Assembly (NCBI GenBank): GCA_030407315.1
Contig: JALQPE010000704.1
Coordinates: 1 to 64,000, forward strand
Reading direction: 5' to 3'
DNA length: 64,000 nucleotides
Source: Asparagopsis taxiformis
Lineage: Eukaryota > Rhodophyta > Florideophyceae > Bonnemaisoniales > Bonnemaisoniaceae
Under the pieces are notes generated by a model. It had not been told where the DNA came from and made no database searches. It was given only the letters and a program-made list of their open reading frames with translations. The position numbers were made by a program, and so were the translations under genes. Below are positions 1 through 8,485 of this stretch, piece by piece (position 1 is the stretch's first letter; every line of letters starts with the position of its first letter).

Positions 1-1230
1 AAACTAATCCCCTAATCCCCCTAATCCCCTAATCCCCTAATCCCCTAATCCCCTAATCCCCTAATCCCCTAATCCCCTAATCCCCTAATCCCTAATCCCC
101 TAATCCCCTAATCCCCTAATCCCCTAATCCCCTAATCCCTAATCCCCTAATCCCCTAAATCCCTAATCCCCTAAATCCCCTAATCCCCTAATCCCCTAAA
201 ATCCCCTAATCCCCTAATCCCCTAATCCCCTATCCCCTAATCCCCTAAATCCCCTAATCCCCTAATCCCCTAAAAATCCCCTAATCCCCTAATCCCCTAA
301 TCCCCTAATCCCCTAATCCCCTAATCCCCTAATCCCCTAATAACCCCCTAATCCCCTAAATCCCCTAATCCCCTAATCCCCTACCCCTAATCCCCTAATC
401 CCCTAATCCCCTAATCCCCTAATCCCCTAATCCCCTAATCCCCTAATCCCCTAATCCCCTAATCCCCTAATCCCCTAATCCCCTAATCCCCTAATCCCCT
501 AATCCCCTAATCCCCTAATCCCTAATCCCCTAATCCCCTAATCCCCTAATCCCCTAATCCCCTAATCCCCTAATCCCCTAATCCCCTAATCCCCTAATCC
601 CCTAATCCCCTAATCCCCTAATCCCCTAATCCCCTAATCCCTAATCCCCTAATCCCCTAATCCCCTAATCCCCTAATCCCCTAATCCCCTAATCCCCTAA
701 TCCCCTAATCCCCTAATCCCCTAACTAATCCCCTAATCCCCTAATCCCCTAATCCCCTAATCCCCTAATCCCCTAATCCCCTAAATCCCCTAATCCCCTA
801 ATCCCCTAATCCCCTAATCCCCTAACTCCTAAAATCCCCTAAATCCCCTAATCCCCTAATCCCTAAATCCCCTAATCCCCTAATCCCCTAATCCCCTAAT
901 CCCCCTAATCCCCTAATCCCCTAATCCCCTAATCCCCTAATCCCCTAATCCCCTAATCCCCTAAATCCCCTAATCCCCTAAATCCCCTAATCCCCTAATC
1001 CCCTAAAATCCCCTAATCCCCTAATCCCCTAATCCCTAATCCCCTAATCCCCTAATCCCCTAATCCCCTAATCCCCTAATCCCTAATCCCCTAATCCCCT
1101 AAATCCCCTAAATCCTAATCCCCTAATCCCCTAAAAAATCCCCTAATCCCCTAAAAAAAACCCCCTAATCCCCTAATCCGCTAATCCCCTAAATCCCCTA
1201 ATCCCCTAAAATCCCCTAAAAAAAATCCCT
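1..1230. repeat. Telomeric repeat array (CCCCTAAT)n
   Basis: About 150 tandem copies of CCCCTAAT, read as ATTAGGGG on the other strand. Interspersed variants have extra A residues, three or five C residues, or missing bases, and they become more frequent toward the inner edge from about 960. The C-rich strand runs 5' to 3' from the window start, as expected for the left end of a linear chromosome. The repeat is of the TTAGGG-like class but has four G residues and an extra A. I cannot assign it to a species with certainty. Confidence 0.95.
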
Positions 1231-1346
1231 AATCCCCAGAATCCAACTTTCTGAAGTTGATTGAACATGAGAGATGTTTTTTCATATTGATTGAATAGGA
1301 TAACAAAGTTGATTGAACTACTCGTGTCGTCGAAGACGAGGCGTTT
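1231..1346. other. Telomere-adjacent spacer with three short repeats
   Basis: A short AT-rich spacer lies between the last degenerate telomere units and the end of the first minus-strand gene. A motif close to GTTGATTGAA occurs three times, near 1256, 1282 and 1306. No gene is visible. It could be the 3' UTR of the minus-strand gene ending at 1347 or the outer edge of a mobile element. Confidence 0.4.
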
Positions 1347-3722
1347 TTACTTCGGAATACACGCCAGGCCTGACCTGATCTCTTTCTCTACCCCAGCTCT
1401 TATCATCTTGTTTGTTAGTGAAGGGAACTCTGCAATGACGGTGTCAACCGAAATATGTCCCTTCCAAGCCACTGTTGTTCTCCCCTTGCGAAGCATGGCA
1501 GGCCTATACTTACCTGACCATGCGTCTCTTCCATCGTAGACCTCGTACCACCGAACACACAGCTGACAAATAACCCCTTCGTTGTTTTTCTTACAACTCA
1601 TAATTTGTCCTAGCCAGAACGGCATCTCAGTAGTACAGTCTTCTCCATTTACAGCCACGAAGCGATTCACCGAGTAGGGCAAGTCTGATAGTGGTATGCA
1701 ATCTGCAGTCGACATGAGTTCCTCCTCTATCGGGACGACGTTCCGATTCCCTTTTCGATACATGCCATTCATCTCGAAACATTCGGTGAGGTTCCAATGA
1801 AAAGAATCTTCCCTTTCCTCATCAACCTGTCGTAGAAGCTCATGTAGCTGATCCATTTTAGAATTGTTATTGACCCTGCTCTCTTCCGAACGAAAACGGA
1901 GCAGGACCTCATGTCGATCTGGAGGAGAACGTATGATATTACTCGGTGTTCGTTTCAGTTCAGGAGGCTTAACCAGGAAACCATTCAGCCCCGGAGTGAG
2001 AACTGGGAGAGGCTTCCAGTTGTCTTCACAAAATATCTTAACATCGCATGCAGTTCTGTAGAAGTCATAACTTTTTCCTGTATCTTGGGATCGGTGAAAC
2101 CTGAAGTATCTGAATTTTGAGAAAGCATGCACTTTTCCAACCGAATTCTCACTCCGGCAGAGACCGGAGAAGTTTGCCACGTGCAACATACGAGAGACAG
2201 AGGGTTCCGGAGTATAGGACACTCTGAGTTGTTCAACTAAATCTTCCAAAGTGACGGCGTTGTGGGAACGTAGCCTGCGAGAGGTACAGCTAAAGGCCTG
2301 GTCGATGTCTGCATGGGTGTGGCCGATGGGTAGGAAAGAAGCGTGTACTTCTTCAAACACACCCCAAGCAACGAGACATTCTAGATAGCAAAACAGAAAC
2401 GTGTTCTTGTTCTCTCTTGTGCAATTGTCTACCTGCAAGTACAGTATTCCCTGAAGACTCGAACCCATAGCCTTTTTGGTAAGAGTCCTGTGAATTGCCT
2501 CGATGATATGATTTGCCCCAGTTTCGAATTCAGCAGTAAGTGTGTACAACGAAAGATGCTTTCGGACACCATGTTCGAGAACACCTATGAGTCTCACCTT
2601 CAAACTATGACCAACAGTCACTTTTGTGCATACCGTGAAATGGGGAAGACCGTATCCTGATTGATCAGCCCCGTCTACGATCAGAGACGTGAACCTGGAG
2701 GGATATAGTGACGCTTCTTCACACTTCTTTTTATACTCCCTGCGTTCCCGTGCCACCATCTCGATATGACGCTGGCGATGTTCCAGAAGCGGAGCAGTGC
2801 GTTGAATATCTGTCCCGATGGCTTCCAGTTTATCACGTATGTACTCACATTCCGAACATTTCGTGAACCTCTGGACACGCCGAACCTTGATATTCGCACA
2901 AAACGTGTTCCAGGTGTTGTAGAAGTAGCTCAAAGTTGGTGGGTTCCGGTTCGAGTATAATAACGTAAATTGGTCGCAGAACATCTCGTACACAGCCTTC
3001 TTCTCGAAAAGAGGCAGATGCTTCTCTCCACTGTCTGGCATCATATCAGCAGTCGAGGCAGACAAGCGTTCAAGGAAGCAGATCACTGCATCTCTATGTG
3101 GAGAGCCAGAAATTCGTTTCGGAGAAGCCATAAATGGAAGACTCCCATTCTGGCAAGCTTTCTTTACCGAGGTCTGCAGGTGTCGTGAAAACTTGAAGCT
3201 GAACTCGAGGAATTCGCAACACACAGGCTTCCCAGAGAAGTAGAACCGGTTACTGTTTGGTTCCAGTAGAGCGTGCAGATACCTGCGGCGATCGTCCCTG
3301 TTGTACAACAAAACATGTTCAGCTTCATTCCGAAGGAAAACATGGTCGGTTTTTCTGAAGCATCCCTTATTGCAGCATGGTATTCTTCTTATATCTGTTT
3401 TGGGCAGTGACAAACTGAATTTCACCCGCCTCTCTAGCATGCTGCTCTTTCCACGAACTGAACTGGACCTCGTCAAACTTTCATAATTCTTCCTGTGTTG
3501 TAGTCGTGAAAATGGTTTATACGTCGAAGCCGTGGATCGGAAAGAGTCGGAAGAAGTACCCACTATTCCATGCATCACTTCATCGCGGCTACGCGGCATA
3601 GATATGGTTTCAACAGAAGGAGCGTGTTCTGATTCGGAGTCCCTAGAAAGAGATTTCATGTATGATTCGGCTTTCTCCAGTGCGTCATTCCTAGCTTTGG
3701 CGAGATGAAAACGCGGAGCCAT
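1347..3722 (-). CDS. Transposase-like protein with GHTH/DID RNase H-like core (DUF7869-like)
   Basis: A 791-aa intact frame from an ATG at 3722 to TAA. Residues 1-110 look disordered and Ser-rich. A Cys cluster (C116, C117, C121) is followed by a GKPVCCEF segment near 164. F-T-K-C-x2-C (C289, C292) suggests a zinc ribbon before a charged helix at 305-340. The core has three conserved-looking acidic stations: VDGADQS (D350, D353), QVDNCTREN (D432) and GHTHADIDQ (H468, H470, D473, D475). From memory this pattern matches a eukaryotic family usually labelled DUF7869, often found in repeats and thought to have an RNase H-like transposase fold. Residues 690-775 hold a Trp/Tyr-rich segment (FWLGQI, VRWYEV) that could be a Tudor- or BAH-like chromatin reader. 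The function as transposase is inference. The gene lies just inside the telomere and is codirectional with the methyltransferase and ParB-like genes. Confidence 0.7.
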   Translation of the reverse strand: MAPRFHLAKARNDALEKAESYMKSLSRDSESEHAPSVETISMPRSRDEVMHGIVGTSSDSFRSTASTYKPFSRLQHRKNYESLTRSSSVRGKSSMLERRVKFSLSLPKTDIRRIPCCNKGCFRKTDHVFLRNEAEHVLLYNRDDRRRYLHALLEPNSNRFYFSGKPVCCEFLEFSFKFSRHLQTSVKKACQNGSLPFMASPKRISGSPHRDAVICFLERLSASTADMMPDSGEKHLPLFEKKAVYEMFCDQFTLLYSNRNPPTLSYFYNTWNTFCANIKVRRVQRFTKCSECEYIRDKLEAIGTDIQRTAPLLEHRQRHIEMVARERREYKKKCEEASLYPSRFTSLIVDGADQSGYGLPHFTVCTKVTVGHSLKVRLIGVLEHGVRKHLSLYTLTAEFETGANHIIEAIHRTLTKKAMGSSLQGILYLQVDNCTRENKNTFLFCYLECLVAWGVFEEVHASFLPIGHTHADIDQAFSCTSRRLRSHNAVTLEDLVEQLRVSYTPEPSVSRMLHVANFSGLCRSENSVGKVHAFSKFRYFRFHRSQDTGKSYDFYRTACDVKIFCEDNWKPLPVLTPGLNGFLVKPPELKRTPSNIIRSPPDRHEVLLRFRSEESRVNNNSKMDQLHELLRQVDEEREDSFHWNLTECFEMNGMYRKGNRNVVPIEEELMSTADCIPLSDLPYSVNRFVAVNGEDCTTEMPFWLGQIMSCKKNNEGVICQLCVRWYEVYDGRDAWSGKYRPAMLRKGRTTVAWKGHISVDTVIAEFPSLTNKMIRAGVEKEIRSGLACIPK

Positions 3723-4119
3723 CTGCAGTGGGAGCAGAACGAATTATCTCTGAACGGTAGTTAGATTTGCAGGTAGCGCGGAAAAGAGATGGCTGCAAGA
3801 CGAGTATATCGGTTGATCAAGATGCATGGTGAGTAGGAATGACACCGGTGAGACGTTAATCTAATATGGATGCAGAGTGGCCTCCTCGACGGCGATAGTT
3901 GGCCCAGGATACAGCGCTAAATACCTATGTCAAATCAATCTCTGTTGTGAATGGAGTACGGCTGATTGGTTGATTTGTCCTCTTCATGCGTCCATGATTA
4001 CGGGGAAAAATGACAACAATATTTCCTCTCTGAAGGTTTACAAATGGTACGAAACAGAGCTAAAGGTTTATTGCAGCGGTTTTGTTCAAATCTGCCGAGC
4101 GAAACTATGCGTAATATGA
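3723..4119. other. Intergenic region between transposase-like and methyltransferase genes
   Basis: About 400 bp without a credible coding frame. It must hold the promoter and 5' UTR of the transposase-like gene and the 3' end of the methyltransferase gene, both on the minus strand. No clear TATA box, terminator hairpin or repeat is visible. Confidence 0.5.
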
Positions 4120-5946
4120 CTAAGACAACGGCCTCATCTTGTTCAAGTCCCATGCGAATATCCCGTTCAGCCCTTTCAAAGTTCCAGGAGGAGGTTCAAT
4201 ACCACCGTATTTGTACGGGTAAGGACAATCCAAACAACATTCGTTCGGTTCGAACATATAACAAGATACAAGTTTCTGATCCTCACCTTGAAAGTTCGCT
4301 AGAGGTACATTGTGTATTGTAGTTTGGAACCTCTCATCACTAGTTCCTGCACAAAGGAGAGACGCTTTTCCGACGACCTGATCTAAAATGTATAGTTCAA
4401 CAGAATCTCCTCCTTTCAGTACTCTCTCTATTCCTTCGATAGTGGATTTACTGGCATTTGTATTATCATCTTTTCTCATTTTCTGTAGCGAACAGATTTT
4501 CGGTTGGCTTAGCAGAACGCCATCCTCTGCATGATTCCCTGTTCTCCTCTTCTTCGATCCGATACGTGATCTCAGATCATTATGATACAAAGCATCGGCA
4601 ATAGAACGAAGTCTTTCATGAGCGAGACGGAAAATCTTGGTACTAGCTTCCACAACCACACATGAACGGGCTGTCTTCATCGCTGCGATCGCAGTAGTAA
4701 GTGTTCCTCCGTAAACATCAATAACTGAACCCCTCTCAGGACAAAACGTGTTGATTATCTCGGATAACATTCCAATATGTTTCTCTTCTGTTAGAACAGG
4801 AGATTTTGTTCCTGGAGTGAGAAGTTTGTCTTTCGAAACGGGAATTCTGGACATTGCAGCGAATTTCCGTTTCGTTTCTGTTGGGACGAGGTGATATTGG
4901 CTTCGAAGGTCTGGCTTGAAACCGTCCTTACGATGTCCGGGAGCCCTGGCAACAACTGCAAACTCGCACGCGTTTTGTGGAAACATATCTCCGCGATGTG
5001 CTTGTACAGTGTTCGTGTCTTTCATGAATACGAAAGGGTATTCCGGACCGTCGAAACCGACGTTTCTCAGCTCATGCAGGAATGCTGGAAAGTTTCGGAA
5101 TGATACAAAACAGAAAAACCAGCCACCTGGCTTCAAGGCTCTCCTTGCAAACTGGCATAATGCATTGATTTCCTTATCACTTATGAAATTGTTATATGCG
5201 GTATTACGAAGAGATTTAGAATTCGGAGTTCCATACGGAGGGTCGGTAAGAACTAAATCCTGAAGAGGGTACTCATCTGGCCATATTTCCTTGTCGAAGT
5301 CCTGCCATTTCATCTGATAGCATGTAATCCCCATTTCAAGAACGTAGTCTTTTCTTTCTGGCTCATTCGTACCAGATGAACGGCGTTTAGAATGAAGGTT
5401 GAGGCGGTCTGAGTTGATACTAGGTGAAGCAGAGACATCGTTCTCTGTTATCATTCGCTCGACTGGAATAGAAGTTTTCGGTCCGGTGATAACCTTTTCA
5501 GAAGCGTCGAATTCATCTTGTACAGATTCTTGCGTTATCTGGCTCATATTCGGTACCGAGACTATATCCTCATCACATATTTCGGAGCCTAGTTGAGGAA
5601 CACTATCTTCCTTCGAGACATCTTTTTGTTTCTCTTCTTTCGCGTCCCTTGTATCTGCATTTTCGTTATCGGCTGCCGTCTTGCCAATTTCCTGACATAA
5701 AGAATCAGGATCTGGGTCTTTTCGATGGCTTTCCCGATACTTCTTTTCCTTCATGGGAGCAATTTGAGGGCAAACTTTCCAGTACTGTTTCAAAAGAGCA
5801 TCCAGAATATTATAATCATTTCCCATGTTCTCCATAACATCAGTATCGAACTTTGATGAGCAAAGTAGATTCTGCTTGATTGATTCCATGCCCTTTGGCC
5901 ATACCTGTCCTTCATGAAGAACCTCGAACTTAAGCGCTTCTTTCAT
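4120..5946 (-). CDS. DNA N6-adenine/N4-cytosine methyltransferase, beta-type motif order
   Basis: A 608-aa intact frame from an ATG at 5946 to TAG. Catalytic motif IV is LTDPPYG with DPPY at residues 235-238. The SAM-binding motif I follows later, around VIDVYGGTLTTA (408-417), with the acidic VVVEAS strand near 430. Having DPPY ahead of the SAM loop is the order of beta-class amino-methyltransferases, which transfer a methyl group from SAM to adenine N6 or cytosine N4 in DNA. Residues 60-200 are acidic, low-complexity linker. A Cys-rich tail (CCLDCPYPYKYGG, about 570-583) is of unknown role. It is not the MT-A70 RNA type, which normally has DPPW. The gene sits 21 bp downstream of the ParB-like ORF in the same frame, so the two may once have been, or still be, one polypeptide. 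A ParB-methyltransferase partnership is typical of phage and mobile-element modules. Confidence 0.85.
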   Translation of the reverse strand: MKEALKFEVLHEGQVWPKGMESIKQNLLCSSKFDTDVMENMGNDYNILDALLKQYWKVCPQIAPMKEKKYRESHRKDPDPDSLCQEIGKTAADNENADTRDAKEEKQKDVSKEDSVPQLGSEICDEDIVSVPNMSQITQESVQDEFDASEKVITGPKTSIPVERMITENDVSASPSINSDRLNLHSKRRSSGTNEPERKDYVLEMGITCYQMKWQDFDKEIWPDEYPLQDLVLTDPPYGTPNSKSLRNTAYNNFISDKEINALCQFARRALKPGGWFFCFVSFRNFPAFLHELRNVGFDGPEYPFVFMKDTNTVQAHRGDMFPQNACEFAVVARAPGHRKDGFKPDLRSQYHLVPTETKRKFAAMSRIPVSKDKLLTPGTKSPVLTEEKHIGMLSEIINTFCPERGSVIDVYGGTLTTAIAAMKTARSCVVVEASTKIFRLAHERLRSIADALYHNDLRSRIGSKKRRTGNHAEDGVLLSQPKICSLQKMRKDDNTNASKSTIEGIERVLKGGDSVELYILDQVVGKASLLCAGTSDERFQTTIHNVPLANFQGEDQKLVSCYMFEPNECCLDCPYPYKYGGIEPPPGTLKGLNGIFAWDLNKMRPLS

Positions 5947-5967
5947 CGCTGCGCATGTGTATTCGTA

Positions 5968-6876
5968 TTACTGGAGGGTATCTTTGTATGATACTGGTTT
6001 GAATTTATTCAATCTGGAGATTCCCCGAAGCCTGTAAAGAGTATGAACTTGAACTTCTTCAGCATCAGTACCCGAAGCGTTCATGAACTTGGTTGCAGAT
6101 TTCAAAGATGTTATATTCACAAATTTGCGATACACGCGACAGTCAACGCTTGTCATTGGGGTATTAGTACCCTTTCTCCGAGTTTTCACTGCCATACTGT
6201 TGCTAGAAGGATGTTCTGCCAAGTCTGGATGCTCCGAATTCATATTTGTTCCAATCTCTTCGATCACTCGCGCAGGAAGGCGCAATGCCGTCGCAGCAGT
6301 CTGTCTGACGGTGTTATCCTTGAGGTGGGAGCAACCATCATATGCGGCAGCAACTTGTTTGGCTGTAGGTGGCTTTGAGGTCATGCTCTGCATCCGGTGG
6401 GCTTCTTCTTTCATTCCGCTCAGGATATCATAGAACGTGGTTTCGACATATAGTGTTGCATCATGCTTTCGGTTCTGATGTCTGCCTAGTTGTTTCAGAA
6501 CTTGGATAGAATGACCTCCTTTCAGTATCGTGACAGGCCACATGAAAGAGTCCCACCTCTCCGGGTTCTCATCCATTAACTCCTGGATTGCAGTCAGTCT
6601 GTGCATACCGTCAACAACTCCGTACCAAACGGAACGGCATTCGGACTTCTCTTTCGCCTCACTGTCAGAAAGAAAATCACCCTGAGGACCGCGTATCGTT
6701 TTGAGAAAGTCAATAATGTGGCGCTGAAACGACCCGGTCAACTCGACTACGATCGCATTGTCGGAACCCGAAATGAATCCATCAATTCCGTTTGTTTCAT
6801 CTTGTTCTTGACATTGTGCTGACTTCATGTTTCCAGAAAATATCGACTTCAATCGCAACACACCAGAGCGCACCAC
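5968..6876 (-). CDS. ParB/sulfiredoxin-like nuclease-fold protein
   Basis: A 302-codon open stretch ending in TAA at 5968. The first ATG lies at 6828; the open frame before it begins with GTG and may be the continuation of an upstream exon. The signature VVDGMHRLTA (residues 87-96, with D89, G90, H92, R93) matches the DG-x-HR box of ParB-like domains, which bind nucleotides or DNA and sometimes cleave DNA. The segment QLGRHQNRKHDATL (about 129-142) fits the next ParB helix region. The remainder, about 150-302, is basic and has no recognised domain. It is in frame with the methyltransferase (separated by one stop) and with the ORF at 6901-7344 (also one stop). Likely role is DNA recognition or guidance for the methyltransferase, by analogy with phage ParB-methyltransferase pairs (inference). 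Confidence 0.7.
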   Translation of the reverse strand: MVRSGVLRLKSIFSGNMKSAQCQEQDETNGIDGFISGSDNAIVVELTGSFQRHIIDFLKTIRGPQGDFLSDSEAKEKSECRSVWYGVVDGMHRLTAIQELMDENPERWDSFMWPVTILKGGHSIQVLKQLGRHQNRKHDATLYVETTFYDILSGMKEEAHRMQSMTSKPPTAKQVAAAYDGCSHLKDNTVRQTAATALRLPARVIEEIGTNMNSEHPDLAEHPSSNSMAVKTRRKGTNTPMTSVDCRVYRKFVNITSLKSATKFMNASGTDAEEVQVHTLYRLRGISRLNKFKPVSYKDTLQ

Positions 6877-6920
6877 TTGTCGAACAGCAGTGAGTGGGAT
6901 TCATGCCCGCGGATCAACAC
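6876..6920 (-). other. Candidate 45-nt GT-AG intron removing an in-frame TGA
   Basis: On the minus strand a GTGTTG donor at 6920 and a CGACAAG acceptor at 6876 bracket exactly 45 nt, with a CTCAC branch-point-like motif about 15 nt before the acceptor. Removing it keeps the frame and deletes the TGA at 6901-6903, joining the 6901-7344 ORF to the ParB-like ORF. This is a prediction from splice signals only. The alternative is a plain nonsense mutation or two separate genes. Confidence 0.35.
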
Positions 6921-7344
6921 GTGTGTTCGTAGACCCTTCCATGACGTCTGTAAATAAGGCGGTATTAGTGTGCTTCATGGTGGAAGTACCCGGTTCCTCT
7001 TCTGGAGGACCTGATTTGGAACTGAGTCTGGACCCACTCCTCTTGAAGAATCTCGTCATGTCATCCAGTTCTGAAATAATGAAGTGCCGGGTAAGAAATG
7101 AAGGGGAAACAGAAGCTATAAAACTCTGTATCAATTTCTCGCACTTTCGCATGAAGGACTTGAAATGATTGTCATGAACGCCATACTCAAGTATAGTGTA
7201 CTTCCAAATTGGATCACCATGCAGGGCACGACACGGCTCAATCCGGATTACGACGGCGGTGGTGGCCCGTGTATCGTGGTTCCCATTACTAGGGAGACAA
7301 TTGAAGTGGATAGGAGACGCAAGCACTCTCCCAATGATTGCCAA
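6901..7344 (-). CDS. Possible N-terminal exon of the ParB-like gene
   Basis: A 147-codon open stretch in the same frame as the ParB-like ORF. Its first codon in the open frame is TTG, so the true start is unresolved; internal ATGs exist. The translation looks protein-like (hydrophobic and basic segments, KSFMRKCEKLIQSFIASV near residue 62) and ends with a Ser/Pro/Glu-rich linker, but I recognise no domain. Continuity of frame with 5968-6876 and a plausible 45-nt intron suggest that it is the upstream exon of that gene. It could equally be a chance ORF. Confidence 0.4.
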   Translation of the reverse strand: MAIIGRVLASPIHFNCLPSNGNHDTRATTAVVIRIEPCRALHGDPIWKYTILEYGVHDNHFKSFMRKCEKLIQSFIASVSPSFLTRHFIISELDDMTRFFKRSGSRLSSKSGPPEEEPGTSTMKHTNTALFTDVMEGSTNTRVDPRA

Positions 7345-7817
7345 TCAGAAATATCAGTAGCTGGGTATTGTAAAAATTATATTGCGCCGGGCCGTGTCTA
7401 TCCAGATGATGGAATGATTTGGCAATCTGATTTGCTATATTGCTCACAACACTTGGCATATTTTTTTTCATATTTCCCAGGAATGGCCCATCTCACCAGG
7501 ACTATTTCCTATACAGCAAATGGGCCGAACACATCATCTTTTCGCTGCTAATAGCAGGAATTTCTGAACAGGTTTCGCCACCTTCCCCTCCGATACCGAT
7601 ATTACCGAACAGGTCTGAGTATCTTTCACACCGAAAAACCATTCTCATTTCCCCATTGCAATGCCATTTTTCAGTAAGCAGCGCAGCTACCAGGTTTCTT
7701 TCATCCCTTAATACATTCCATATCCTACATTACACCTTAGAGTACATTCCTACCCACTGCAACTTAGACGATAAACAATGCATATTAGAAATAGAAACTC
7801 AGACCGAAAGAACATTA
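7345..7817. other. Intergenic region before gypsy element 1
   Basis: About 470 bp with no supported gene. It is AT-rich from 7440 on, has a run of eight T at about 7461, and ends at the TTATA target duplication of the adjacent retrotransposon. It probably contains the promoter of the minus-strand ParB/methyltransferase unit. No specific site is recognisable. Confidence 0.4.
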
Positions 7818-7822
7818 TTATA

Positions 7823-8184
7823 TGAAACGAATGTTTATACGGGATAGCTGAGTGGTAGTTGTTTTGGTTGAATGATCGATGATGCCTCCGATCCCCCAAG
7901 ACCGGAGTTGACCATGCCTTTTTATACCCACCATAGAATTGTAGTTCGATGTCGAACTAATTCTAGAAAATACTAATCAAAATAAAATTATGTCATCAAA
8001 AATAAATCTAACATGATGCCATCATGACATCACTCGATGACATAGCCAACTAGATACTTCTAGGCGTAACAGCAAGTTACTTTCTAGCAGCCTATAGTAT
8101 ATGAGTAAACTTAGTGTAACTTGTAGTGTCTAGAATACACTAGTTTATGCTGGCCATTGCTGGCATCAGCTTCAGTTCGTTACA
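7823..8184 (-). repeat. 3' LTR of gypsy element 1
   Basis: 362 bp with TG/CA ends, matching 13449-13810. With respect to the minus-strand element this is the downstream LTR. The minus-strand sequence just before it, GAGGGAGGAATAG (8185-8197), is a suitable polypurine tract. Confidence 0.95.
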
Positions 8185-8197
8185 CTATTCCTCCCTC
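8185..8197 (-). other. Polypurine tract of gypsy element 1
   Basis: A purine-rich stretch directly abuts the internal edge of the downstream LTR on the coding strand (GAGGGAGGAATAG). This is the expected place for the plus-strand DNA primer in reverse transcription. Confidence 0.6.
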
Positions 8198-8224
8198 ACA
8201 CAGTTGATGTCCTCATCAACTCAG

Positions 8225-8485
8225 TTATTCATCATGATATTCAGGTAGAATATTTTTCTTCCGGATGTATTCTAACCATATTCCAGTCTTAGTGCCATCT
8301 CTGTCTATGAAATCCCTCATAGGTTGCCATGAAGCATCATGCGTAGGACTACCTTTCATCAAGGTTAGGAACTGATATCCTCGTCCTCTTTTCCTATGAT
8401 TCAAGATCGCTTCAACCTCGATTTCATCACCTTCAATAGCAGGGACAGGGGCCGGTACAGGAGGTATTGGAGCAGCAATACAGTC
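8225..8485 (-). pseudogene. Chromodomain tail of gypsy 1 Pol, out of frame
   Basis: In a different minus-strand frame from the integrase ORF, the sequence encodes a Pro-rich linker (PIPPVPAPVPA), then EVEAILNHRKRGRGYQFL and TLMKGSPTHDASWQPMRDF, ending in TAA at 8225. The E-x-E-x-I-L-x-H-R start and the W-x-P box are chromodomain hallmarks. In chromoviruses this integrase C-terminal domain directs insertion to modified chromatin. The change of frame near 8480 separates it from the integrase ORF, so in this copy the tail would not be translated as part of Pol. The ORF it would normally belong to runs 8401-9567. Confidence 0.7.

Noticed and set aside
1..1230. CRISPR-like array
   Set aside because: Units are 8 bp with no unique spacers. 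It is a telomere repeat.
5947..5975. 23-nt GT-AG intron joining the ParB-like and methyltransferase ORFs
   Set aside because: GTAATACG...GCGCAG has splice-like ends, but its length is not a multiple of three and would break the shared frame. It is also too short for normal splicing.
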